From Tateyamaria sp. ANG-S1 (GTDB lineage: Bacteria > Pseudomonadota > Alphaproteobacteria > Rhodobacterales > Rhodobacteraceae), in NCBI RefSeq assembly GCF_000814025.1, contig NZ_JWLL01000004.1, positions 124,001-188,000 on the forward strand: a DNA stretch of 64,000 bases, read 5' to 3'. The position numbers were made by a program, and so were the translations under genes. Each line of letters begins with the position of its first letter. Position 1 is the stretch's first letter. The notes beneath the pieces were generated by a model. It was given only the letters and a program-made list of their open reading frames with translations. It was not told where the DNA came from and ran no database searches. This document shows, piece by piece, positions 16,507-24,317 of this stretch.

Positions 16507-17487
16507 TTAGTGTCCTCCGGCCCGGTCCAAGCGCAAGCGCGGGTCGATGGCAAAGTAGAGTAGGTCCACGATCAGGTTGATTCCGACGAACATGACCGAG
16601 ATCAGCATGAGGTATGCGGCCATCACGGGGATGTCGACGAACTGGATCGCGTTGATGAAAAGAAGGCCTACGCCTGGCCACTGGAACACTGTTTCGGTGA
16701 TGATGGCGAAGGCGATGATGCTGCCCAGTTGCAGGCCGGTGACCGTGATCACCGGGACAAGGGTGTTTTTCAGGGCGTGGCGGAAGTTGATCGCGCGTTC
16801 CTTGAGCCCTCGGGCGCGGGCGAAGCGGATGTAGTCTTGTCTAAGCACTTCCAGCATCTCGGATCGGACGAGCCGCATGATCAGCGTCATCTGGTAGAGG
16901 CCGAGGGTGATGGCGGGCAGGATCAGGGCCTTGAGCCCGCTTTCTGTCAGGAACCCGGTGGTCCAGTTCCCTATCCTCACAGTCTCGCCCCGCCCGAAAC
17001 TGGGCAGCCAGCCGAGTTCGACTGAGAACAGGTAGATGAGCAGGATGCCGATGAGGAAGGTGGGGAGGGATACGCCTATGAGAGAGGCGGACATGATCAC
17101 GTTCGCCCATAGCCCGTTTCGTCGGATTGCGGTGAAGACGCCGAGGGCGATGCCAAGGCCGATAGCGAGGATGCCCGAGACGGCGGCCAATTCCAGCGTG
17201 GCAGGGGCGCGTTCCAGCAGGATTTCGGCCACGGGGCGGCCTTGCCTGTAGCTGACGCCGAAATTGCCCTGCACGGCCCCTTCGAGGAAGCGGTAGTACT
17301 GCACGACAAAGGGCTGATCGAGGCCGAGCTGCGCGCGCAGCCGTTCGACATCTTCGATGGTCCGTTCCTGCCCGAGCAGGTTGTCGATGGGGTCGCCCAC
17401 GAAGCGGAACATGGAAAAGGCGACGAGGCCCACGACCAGAAGAACGAGAAAGGATTGCGCAACGCGCTGGATGACAAAGGAGAGCAT
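16507..17487 (-). CDS. dppB: peptide ABC transporter permease, DppB type
   Basis: A 326-residue inner-membrane permease starting MLSFVIQRVAQSFLVLLVVG, the usual DppB N-terminal helix. It has LRAQLGLDQPFVVQYYRFLE and NFGVSYRQGRPV near residues 60-95, and the EAA loop RHALKNTLVPVITVTGLQLG near 240. I prefer the ATG at 17487, with AGGA about nine bases upstream, to the in-frame ATG at 17514. It is followed by dppC after one base. The binding-protein gene lies upstream but is separated by the plus-strand ompA-like gene. Confidence 0.9.
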   Translation of the reverse strand: MLSFVIQRVAQSFLVLLVVGLVAFSMFRFVGDPIDNLLGQERTIEDVERLRAQLGLDQPFVVQYYRFLEGAVQGNFGVSYRQGRPVAEILLERAPATLELAAVSGILAIGLGIALGVFTAIRRNGLWANVIMSASLIGVSLPTFLIGILLIYLFSVELGWLPSFGRGETVRIGNWTTGFLTESGLKALILPAITLGLYQMTLIMRLVRSEMLEVLRQDYIRFARARGLKERAINFRHALKNTLVPVITVTGLQLGSIIAFAIITETVFQWPGVGLLFINAIQFVDIPVMAAYLMLISVMFVGINLIVDLLYFAIDPRLRLDRAGGH

Positions 17488-17630
17488 CAAGGATCCTGAG
17501 TTCGGATGATCCATCGGTTATCCGCGCACCTATGAGCGGGGTCAAGCCGATTGCGGTGGGCTTCGGGTGATGGTGCGGGAACCCTCTTGCACGGTGCGGG
17601 GTTGGGTAGGCGGACAGCACAGGAGGTCTT

Positions 17631-19394
17631 ATGATGCTTTCCCGATTGATGCAGACGGTGTCCATCACCGCCCTTATGCTTGGTACGCCGCCGGTTTTTG
17701 CACAGGATGCAGCCGCCTGTGCCGAAGGTGAAACGCAGGTGGTGACGGAAGGTGTGGCATCCTGCGTACCCTTGATTGAAGCTGAGGAGGGCGTTGCTGC
17801 GGACGCTGAAGTGGGTGTTGAAGCGCCTGCCGAGGAGATGGTTGAAACACCTGCCGAAGAGGCCCCGACCGAGGGTGTGGCGGATGCCCCCGTAGAGGAC
17901 GCCCCTGCTGAAGAAACAGTCGAAACGCCTGCGGAGGATGCACCGGCGGAAGAGGTTGTGGAGACGCCTGCGGAAGAGGCGCCTGCCGATGACGTCGCTG
18001 AAACGCCGGCCGAGGAGGCTCCAGCCGAGGAGGTGGTAGAGACGCCATCGGAGGAGGCCCCGGCAGAAGGTGTGACCGAAGCACCTGCTGAAGACGCGCC
18101 GGTAGAAGAGACTGCGGAAACACCGACAGAAGGCGCGCCTGCTGACGATGTCGCTGAAACGCCTTCGGAAGACGCCCCGGCTGAAGAGGTTGTTGAAACG
18201 CCTGCTGAGGAGGCTCCGGCGGAGGAGGTTGTTGAGACGCCTGCCGAAGGCGCACCCACGGACGAGGTGGTCGAGACTCCGGCGGATGAGGCACCCGCCG
18301 AAGACGCGACCGCGGAGGCCGAGCCGGAGGTTGTGCAGGACGATACCGCCGATACGACTGCCGCGGCCAATGCGCAGGTCGAAACCGAGGCCGCTGCGGC
18401 CCCTGTTGCCGCCGAGGCGAGCGAGGGTGCGGAGGTTGAGACCGTCACCGAAGAGACTGCGCGGTCCTCTAGCGAAGAGTTTGCGCGCGCCGAGGCGGTG
18501 GCCGAGGACGATGACGGGCTGTCAAAGCTTGAAAAATTCGCGCTGGGCGCTTTGGGCGTGGCCGCTGTTGCCACAATTCTCAACCAGGATGATGATGTTG
18601 TCGTGGCGTCGGACGACCGCGTTGTTCTGCAGGACGGGCAGGGCGGGTACCGCGTGCTTAAGAACGACGACGAGTTGCTGCGCCGTCCCGGTGCGCGCGT
18701 ATCGACCGAGCAGTTTGATGACGGATCGACCCGCACCATAGTCAATCGCGAGGATGGATCGCGTGTGGTGACGATCCGCTCGGCTACCGGTCAGACGCTG
18801 ATGCGCACGCGCATTCTGCCTGATGGGCGCGAGGTCATGCTGTTCGATGACACGCAGACCGTGCAGCCGGTGGACGTAGCGACATTGCCCACAGGGGATG
18901 TTCGTCCGGCCCTGCGTGCGTCTGACAACGATGAGTTGCGGGCGGCCCTGGCTGCGCTGGAGAACCCGACCGACCGCGCCTATTCGCTGCAGCAGGTGCG
19001 TCAGATTCGTGCGGTGCGCGACCTTGTGCCCGAGATCGACGTTGAAGCGGTGAACTTTGCCAGCGGCTCTGCCGTTATTGCGCCGGAAGAGGCGCGTGAT
19101 TTGGCCGAGATCGGGCAGTTGATCGCCGACGAGATCGCTGTTGATCCGGGGGCCGTGTTCCTGATCGAAGGGCACACCGATGCCGTGGGCGGGGCGGCCA
19201 TGAACCTGGCCCTGTCGGACCGGCGCGCGGAATCGACGGCGCTTGCGCTGACGGAGTATTTCGCCATTCCGCCGGAAAACCTTGTGGTGCAGGGCTATGG
19301 CGAGTCGAACCTGAAGGTGCGGACCAATGAAGCGGAGCGCATCAATCGCCGTGTCGCGATCCGCAAGATCACCCCGTTGCTGCGCGCCCAGTGA
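17631..19394 (+). CDS. OmpA-family protein with long Glu/Pro/Ala repeat
   Basis: A 587-residue envelope protein. Order: Sec signal peptide (to PVFA near residue 24), a short segment with two cysteines (DAAACAEGETQ, GVASCVPL), 12 tandem 13-residue units of the form VVETPAEEAPAEE (residues 70-225), an acidic linker, a hydrophobic segment near 300-315 (FALGALGVAAVATIL), a middle domain of about 140 residues, and a C-terminal OmpA peptidoglycan-binding domain (VNFASGSAVIAPEE, EGHTDAVGGAAMN, LSDRRAES, NRRVAIRKI). The repeat may span the periplasm or extend outside. AGGAGG precedes two consecutive ATGs (17631, 17634). It interrupts the dpp locus on the other strand. Confidence 0.88.
   Translation: MMLSRLMQTVSITALMLGTPPVFAQDAAACAEGETQVVTEGVASCVPLIEAEEGVAADAEVGVEAPAEEMVETPAEEAPTEGVADAPVEDAPAEETVETPAEDAPAEEVVETPAEEAPADDVAETPAEEAPAEEVVETPSEEAPAEGVTEAPAEDAPVEETAETPTEGAPADDVAETPSEDAPAEEVVETPAEEAPAEEVVETPAEGAPTDEVVETPADEAPAEDATAEAEPEVVQDDTADTTAAANAQVETEAAAAPVAAEASEGAEVETVTEETARSSSEEFARAEAVAEDDDGLSKLEKFALGALGVAAVATILNQDDDVVVASDDRVVLQDGQGGYRVLKNDDELLRRPGARVSTEQFDDGSTRTIVNREDGSRVVTIRSATGQTLMRTRILPDGREVMLFDDTQTVQPVDVATLPTGDVRPALRASDNDELRAALAALENPTDRAYSLQQVRQIRAVRDLVPEIDVEAVNFASGSAVIAPEEARDLAEIGQLIADEIAVDPGAVFLIEGHTDAVGGAAMNLALSDRRAESTALALTEYFAIPPENLVVQGYGESNLKVRTNEAERINRRVAIRKITPLLRAQ
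17838..18305 (+). repeat. 12 tandem 39-base coding repeats (13-residue acidic units)
   Basis: Each unit encodes a variant of V-V-E-T-P-A-E-E-A-P-A-E-E. Units differ by several synonymous and conservative changes, so the array is old rather than newly expanded. Composition (Glu/Asp, Pro, Ala, Thr, Val) predicts an extended, negatively charged rod. Confidence 0.85.
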
Positions 19395-19404
19395 TCAAGG
19401 AAGG

Positions 19405-19426
19405 CGGGCGGGGGAGACCCCGCCCG
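19405..19426. terminator. bidirectional hairpin between ompA-like gene and dppA
   Basis: CGGGCGGGG-GAGA-CCCCGCCCG forms a perfect 9-base GC stem with a tetraloop in the 39-base gap between convergent stop codons. On the plus strand TGTTCGTT follows, a weak T-rich tail. Confidence 0.6.
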
Positions 19427-19433
19427 TGTTCGT

Positions 19434-20996
19434 TCAGTTGATCGTGACCCAGCGCAGGATAAAGAAGTTGTCCGGGCGTTGGGTCAGGTCGATATTGGCC
19501 TTTGCCCCCCAGACCAGCGGTTGGACGTACATGGGCACGTAGGCCACTTCGTCCTGCAGGATTTTGGTGGCCTCATCCAACATGGCTTGGCGCTTGGTGT
19601 CGTCGATTTCCGACTGGATCATGGGCAGGAGTTCGTCCACGCGGGCGTTCGAGTAGCCACCGAAGTTCCAGCTGCCCAGCTTCTTTTCCTCGTTCGGGGT
19701 CGAGGCGAGGAAGCGGATGGGGTGTTCGGCATCGAATGTACCCGGGGACCAGCCCAGCAGGTACATGTCGTAATTGTCGGCGCGCAGTTCGGGCCAGTAG
19801 TTCTGAACCGGCATGGCGTCGAGTACGGCGGTGATGCCGACCTGCGCCAGCATCCCCGTGACGGCCTGGCAGACGGCTTCATCGTTCAGGTAGCGGTCGT
19901 TGGGGCATTTGAGGCCGAAGGAGAAGCCGTTTTCATAGCCTGCTTCAGCCAGCAGGGCCTTGGCCTGGTCCGGGTCGTAGGCAGGGCGGTCGGCGAGGGC
20001 CGCCGAGTAGCCGCGCATGGCGGGGCTGACCAGTTGGCTGGCGGGTTCGGCGTTGCCGCGCATGATGGTTTGCAGGATGGCGGGCACGTTGATGGCGTGG
20101 GCCACCGCTTGGCGGACCCTTGGGTCCGCGAACGGGTTGGTATCCGTCGTTTCGTTGGAAAACTTCAGCGCGTCGGCTTCGTGCGGGAAGCCGAGCATGA
20201 TGACGCGCGCTTCGATCCCTTGGATCACCTGCACGTTGCCTGCAGCGGCGAGGCGCTGGGCGTCCTGGATGGGCACAGGGTTGATCATGTCCACGTCACC
20301 GGACAGGAGCGCCGCGACGGCGGTGGCCGGGTTCTGGATGGGGGTCAGTTCGGCGCGGGTGATGTTGTGTTCCGCCTCGTCCCACCAGTCGGTATTGGGT
20401 TCCAGCACCGTGCGCAGGCCGGGTTCGCGCGCTGTGACTTTGAACGCGCCGGTGCCGTTGGTGTTGAGCGTGGCGTAGTTGCCGCTTTCCTTGTCGGGCA
20501 GGGCGGTGTTGTTCGCTTCGGCCCAGCCGCTGTCCATCATCATCCAGTTGGCGATGCTGTCGGGGAAGATCGGGTTCGGGGCGGTGGTCATGATGTCGAC
20601 GGTGTAGTCGTCGACCTTGATGACCTCGGATACGGGGGCGAACCAGCTGCGCGTGTCAGACGCTTCATCGCTGGCGCGCTGGTAGGAGAAGATCACGTCG
20701 TCGGCGTTGAACTCAGCCCCGTCGTGGAAGGTGACGCCCTGCCGGAGGGTGAACCGCCAGCCTTCGCCCGCGCCGATGGGTTCCCATGCGGTTGCGAGGG
20801 CGGGTTCGATGGTCATGTCCTTGCCGCGGCGGACGAGCCCTTCGTAGACGTTGTTCAGGAAGCCCAGGACGGCGGCCGAATTGACAGCGTGCGGGTCCAT
20901 GGTTTGCGGGTCGGTGGTTTCGGCCCAGTTGAACTCTTCGGCGAGAACCGGGGGCGCTGCGAGCGCGAGGGCAAGGGGGAGAGTGTAGCGAAACAT
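19434..20996 (-). CDS. dppA: peptide ABC transporter substrate-binding protein
   Basis: A 520-residue periplasmic binding protein of family 5. It has a signal peptide (MFRYTLPLALALAAPPVLA), then EEFNWAETTDPQTMDPHA, the family signature WRFTLRQGVTFHDGAEFNADD near residue 80, and a C-terminal TQRPDNFFILRWVTIN. It would feed DppBC and DppDF encoded downstream on the same strand. The ATG at 20996 is chosen because it begins the signal peptide; the longer frame upstream is unsupported. The plus-strand ompA-like gene lies between it and dppB, so it may be transcribed separately from the permease genes. Confidence 0.9.
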   Translation of the reverse strand: MFRYTLPLALALAAPPVLAEEFNWAETTDPQTMDPHAVNSAAVLGFLNNVYEGLVRRGKDMTIEPALATAWEPIGAGEGWRFTLRQGVTFHDGAEFNADDVIFSYQRASDEASDTRSWFAPVSEVIKVDDYTVDIMTTAPNPIFPDSIANWMMMDSGWAEANNTALPDKESGNYATLNTNGTGAFKVTAREPGLRTVLEPNTDWWDEAEHNITRAELTPIQNPATAVAALLSGDVDMINPVPIQDAQRLAAAGNVQVIQGIEARVIMLGFPHEADALKFSNETTDTNPFADPRVRQAVAHAINVPAILQTIMRGNAEPASQLVSPAMRGYSAALADRPAYDPDQAKALLAEAGYENGFSFGLKCPNDRYLNDEAVCQAVTGMLAQVGITAVLDAMPVQNYWPELRADNYDMYLLGWSPGTFDAEHPIRFLASTPNEEKKLGSWNFGGYSNARVDELLPMIQSEIDDTKRQAMLDEATKILQDEVAYVPMYVQPLVWGAKANIDLTQRPDNFFILRWVTIN

Positions 20997-21841
20997 GGGC
21001 ATCCTTTCTTGGGGCGCGAGACGGGCCTGTGTGGACGAGTAGACCCGAGCGGGATGCAAAATAGAAGGGTGTCTTCTTTTGTCGATGTGGGACGGCTCCG
21101 TTTGGGCGCAATACAATCCATGCTGCGCGGCAAACGAATATAAGCTGTTGAGGCCCGTTACGTTCGTTCCCTTCTATTACATTTGGTGGGCGCCGCCTTG
21201 CTGACGGGCAGCATTGCGTCCAGACCATTTACAGAATGAGATCCAGATTAAGGATCGCTCGCCGAATCCTAAATGGCTGAATTAAAATTATAATTTCGCT
21301 TAGTGATGAAAGAAGCGGCGTTTCTGCAGCTGTGTTGTCCAGAATAGCCAAACCCTCCCAAGATGAGGTCACGATCTGACTTTCTGACGCGGCTGGCGGT
21401 AAGGCGACGCGCGCTGTTTGTTGCGACATACTGAGGCCTCCGGAAATCAATGTGTCGGACGTCACAATCGATGTGCAATCGGAGACAGTGGATAAGGGTG
21501 ATGCCACACCACAGGCAGTGGACAAGCCGCATTCGATCAAAACAACGGGCGAGCAAAGCCAGGCTGTGGCGATCGTCCAAGGATCGTGAACTTTCGCAAG
21601 CCGTAAAATCGTGCCGATGCCGACCATTGATCCCGAGCTTGGCCAACAGGTTTTGAAATACTGGCTGACCTTCCAGATGACGTGCTGTGGCCCGCAAGTC
21701 TGGGTGGGACATGGTGTGACAATCTATGCGGGTAGTTTGACGCCCAATGCGACCTTACATCGGCCATGACGTTGGGTGTCTGAGCACAGTCTTGGACAGC
21801 GGACCCCGTCGAAAGCGTTTGGATGCGGAGGTGGTTGAAGA
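20997..21841. other. 845-base region with no confident gene, AT-richer than surroundings
   Basis: This region separates dppA (minus) from the GnnA-like gene (plus). It should contain their promoters. Apart from one doubtful short frame at 21229-21429 I see no supported coding sequence: the longer open frames lack ribosome sites and have non-protein-like composition. Base composition is visibly lower in GC than the neighbours, which suggests decayed or acquired DNA. Confidence 0.5.
21229..21429 (-). CDS. doubtful small ORF, 66 residues
   Basis: An ATG at 21429 is preceded by CCGGAGGCCTCAGT, a plausible ribosome site. The product begins MSQQTARVALPPAASESQ and ends in a hydrophobic and basic stretch (LSEIIILIQPFRIRRAILNL). 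I do not recognise it. It could be a small real protein, a gene remnant or chance. The ribosome site is the only positive evidence. Confidence 0.2.
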   Translation of the reverse strand: MSQQTARVALPPAASESQIVTSSWEGLAILDNTAAETPLLSSLSEIIILIQPFRIRRAILNLDLIL

Positions 21842-22789
21842 ATGACACTCTGTAGGACTGCGGTTATTGGGTTGGGCGAGCAAGGAAAGCGGCACGCACA
21901 GAAATTTGCGGCGCTCGACGAGTGCCGGTTGGTCGCGGTCGTCGACCCGGTTTCCGAACGCGCGGCAGAGGTTGCATTAGGTCACGGGATCGATGCAGTC
22001 GCGGATTATCGGGATCTGAATGGTGAAGTCGATGCCGTCGCAATCGCGACACCGACGGCGAGCCATTTCGAAATCGCGCACACCCTGCTTGAAAACGACA
22101 TAGATGTCCTGATCGAGAAGCCATTTACTGCGATGATGGATGAGGCATCGCAGCTTGTTGCCTTGGCAGAAGGTCGATCAAGGATACTGCAGGTCGGGCA
22201 CCAGGAACGGTTCAATCCGGCTGTCCTTGCGCTTGCCGACTGTATTGAGAAACCACTTTTTATCGAATCCAATCGTATTGCGCCGTATCGCCCCAGATCA
22301 TTGGACGACAGCGTCGTTTTCGATCTGATGATCCATGACATTGATCTGATCCACAGCTTCGTTCGGTCACCGACGGTGCGTGTTGATGCCGTTGGGCGAA
22401 AGGTGTTTTCCAACAGTATTGACGTTGCGAACGCGCGTATTCAGTTCGAAAACGGGTGCGTTGCAAACGTCACGAGTTCGCGGATCAGCCTTAAGACTGA
22501 GCGGTCCATTCGTGTGTTCCAAGAGCAGTCCTATGCGTCGCTGGATCTGCTGAACAGGTCCGTGCGGACCTTCGATAAGGTCGCTGGTCGGCCATGCAAG
22601 AGCCCCGACGACGTCGAGATGAAGTCCCTGACTTTCGAAGAAAGCGACTCCATGCTGGCGCAATCACGCGCCTTTATCGCGTCCGTTGCGGGTGGGCCAC
22701 CGCCGTTGGTGAGTGGCCGGACCGCCATGGAATCCCTTGGGACCGCGGAACAGATATCGGCCCTCGTCGAGCGGGAGTGCGGGACATGA
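21842..22789 (+). CDS. Gfo/Idh/MocA oxidoreductase, UDP-GlcNAc 3-dehydrogenase-like
   Basis: A 315-residue dehydrogenase with an N-terminal Rossmann motif (AVIGLGEQGKRHAQKF), catalytic IEKPF with Lys93, GHQERFNP near residues 119-126, and IHDIDLIHSF. The later stretch with SSRISLKTERSIRVFQEQ resembles GnnA-type enzymes that oxidise the 3-position of UDP-GlcNAc before amination; this is from memory of that family. The following gene, a PLP sugar aminotransferase, overlaps it by four bases, which supports that pathway. Product use could be an amide-linked lipid A backbone or another surface glycan. No lpx genes are adjacent. Confidence 0.8.
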   Translation: MTLCRTAVIGLGEQGKRHAQKFAALDECRLVAVVDPVSERAAEVALGHGIDAVADYRDLNGEVDAVAIATPTASHFEIAHTLLENDIDVLIEKPFTAMMDEASQLVALAEGRSRILQVGHQERFNPAVLALADCIEKPLFIESNRIAPYRPRSLDDSVVFDLMIHDIDLIHSFVRSPTVRVDAVGRKVFSNSIDVANARIQFENGCVANVTSSRISLKTERSIRVFQEQSYASLDLLNRSVRTFDKVAGRPCKSPDDVEMKSLTFEESDSMLAQSRAFIASVAGGPPPLVSGRTAMESLGTAEQISALVERECGT

Positions 22790-23886
22790 AGGTGCCCTTC
22801 GTGGATCTTGGCAGGGCCTATGACGGGGTCAGCACGCAAGCCGCCGCTGCGTTCACTGACATAGCCAGAAGCGGGCAGTACATTCTGGGCGAGAACGTGC
22901 GCGCACTTGAAGCGGCGGTCGCGGATTACCTTGGTGTTCAACACACCGTTGCGGTCGGTTCGGGGACCGATGCGCTGCATCTCGCACTTTTGGCGATGGG
23001 GATCTCTCCGGGTGATGAGGTCATCACGACACCGTTCACCTTTGCTGCGACCGTTGAAGCGATTGAGTATGTGGGTGCGACGGCTGTTCTGATCGACATC
23101 GATCAAGAGACTTACAACATGGACCCCGCACATCTTGAAGCTGCGATCACAGAGCGGACACGCGCGATAATCGCCGTTCACCTGTTCGGGCGACCGGCGG
23201 ATATGTCTTCGTTGCTGGAGATTGCAAGGCGTCACAACCTGGTGGTCATTGAAGACTGTGCACAGGCCTTTGGCGCAACAGTCAAGGATCAGAGGGTGGG
23301 GAGTATAGGTCACGCAGGGGCCTTTAGCTTTTATCCGACGAAGACACTGGGGGGGCTTGGCGACGGCGGCATGATCGCGACGAACGATCCTGCTGCCGCG
23401 GGCCGCATCCGGGAGCTTCGCAACCATGGGGCAAGTGCAGACGGCGAACACAGGGTTTTGGGGTTCAACAGCCGTCTGGACGAAGTTCAAGCTGCGGTCA
23501 TTCACATGAAACTCGGGCACATCGACAAGATGAATACCCGACGCCGAGAGATTGCGGCACGGTATTCAGCCGTACTCGCGGGAAGTTCCGCGACGGTGCC
23601 AGCCGAAGACTTGGGCGCGGCCCGGAGCGTTTTTGGTTACTATACAATTCTGGTGGATGATCGGGATCGGTTCAGAGTTGAGATGGCCGATCGTGGCATC
23701 GCCACTGCGATTTACTACCCTAAACCGTTGCACCGGCATGCGCATTTCGCGCAGTCTTGTCGCGCCGGGTCTCTACCAGTTGCTGAACGGATCGCTGCGC
23801 GTTGTGTTTCGCTGCCAATTTTTCCGGAGATGACAGAGGCAGAAGTTGACTATGTGGCCGCAACAAGCGTCGCATGTCTTGCCTGA
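22786..23886 (+). CDS. DegT/DnrJ/EryC1 sugar aminotransferase, GnnB/WbpE-like
   Basis: A 366-residue PLP enzyme. It starts VPFVDLGRAYD, has VGSGTDALHLAL near residue 57, IEDCAQAFGA with Asp157, and the PLP lysine in SFYPTKTLGGLGDGG (Lys186), then NHGASADGEH and FNSRLDEVQAA. It transfers an amino group to a keto-sugar nucleotide, expected to be the product of the dehydrogenase encoded just upstream (ATGA overlap at 22786-22789). Together they would make a 3-amino-3-deoxy sugar nucleotide. The pair stands alone, without acyltransferase or glycosyltransferase neighbours. Confidence 0.85.
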   Translation: MKVPFVDLGRAYDGVSTQAAAAFTDIARSGQYILGENVRALEAAVADYLGVQHTVAVGSGTDALHLALLAMGISPGDEVITTPFTFAATVEAIEYVGATAVLIDIDQETYNMDPAHLEAAITERTRAIIAVHLFGRPADMSSLLEIARRHNLVVIEDCAQAFGATVKDQRVGSIGHAGAFSFYPTKTLGGLGDGGMIATNDPAAAGRIRELRNHGASADGEHRVLGFNSRLDEVQAAVIHMKLGHIDKMNTRRREIAARYSAVLAGSSATVPAEDLGAARSVFGYYTILVDDRDRFRVEMADRGIATAIYYPKPLHRHAHFAQSCRAGSLPVAERIAARCVSLPIFPEMTEAEVDYVAATSVACLA

Positions 23887-24317
23887 ATTGGCATGTGGGC
23901 TCGATGCCTGAATTGTTGGAATTCGGCAAATTGGGCGCTGGGTAGGCTTTGGGCCGGGGCGCTTTTTGTGACGTCTGCGCGATCCGTGACGCGACAAAAC
24001 TGCGGACATGCCAGCCACTCGCGCCTGTCGCGGATGGGGTTTGGATGGCGAGGCTTGCAGGCCACCATCGAAACTTCAAACAGAGTGGGCGCGCCGGACC
24101 GACTGCCTGCGGCTCTTTGATGGCGGTTGCGGCGCGGGATGGGGCTATGTCTCGGTCAACGCAACGGGTGCCATAGACCTCGTTGAACCTGCAATAGAGA
24201 GAGACCGGTCTGGTCGTGCGTGTCGGGGGCAGTTCGCCATACCCCCAATCCCGCGCAGTTAACCGGACAGAAAAAGGCGGCACCGGTGGTGGCGCCTTTG
24301 GTCTTTCAAGCCAACGC
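23887..24317. other. 431-base gap after the aminotransferase, no gene seen
   Basis: No frame here has a ribosome site or recognisable motif. The last 47 bases hold the terminator of the minus-strand peptide-binding protein. The rest may be 3' untranslated sequence or a degraded gene; I could not identify one. Confidence 0.5.
24271..24299 (-). terminator. intrinsic terminator of the orphan peptide-binding protein
   Basis: Read on the minus strand, AAAGGCGCCACC-ACC-GGTGCCGCCTTT is followed by further T (TTTTTCTG). The 12-base stem has a single mismatch. It lies 18 bases past the stop codon at 24318. Confidence 0.75.

Noticed and set aside
17838-18305. Regular 39-base repeats considered as a CRISPR array
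   Set aside because: Units are contiguous without unique spacers and stay in frame through a signal-peptide OmpA protein.
16841-18745. 634-residue minus-strand frame rich in Ser/Ala/Val opposite the ompA-like gene
   Set aside because: It is the antisense of the 39-base coding repeats, whose GC-rich third positions keep the frame open. It has no ribosome site and overlaps dppB.
19479-21143. 554-residue plus-strand frame opposite dppA
   Set aside because: Composition (Gly/Val/Asp/His-rich, no domains) is that of an antisense shadow; the minus strand encodes a clear family 5 binding protein.
21269-21712. 147-residue minus-strand frame in the AT-richer gap
   Set aside because: Cys/His/Arg-rich random-looking composition and no ribosome site; not supported as a gene.
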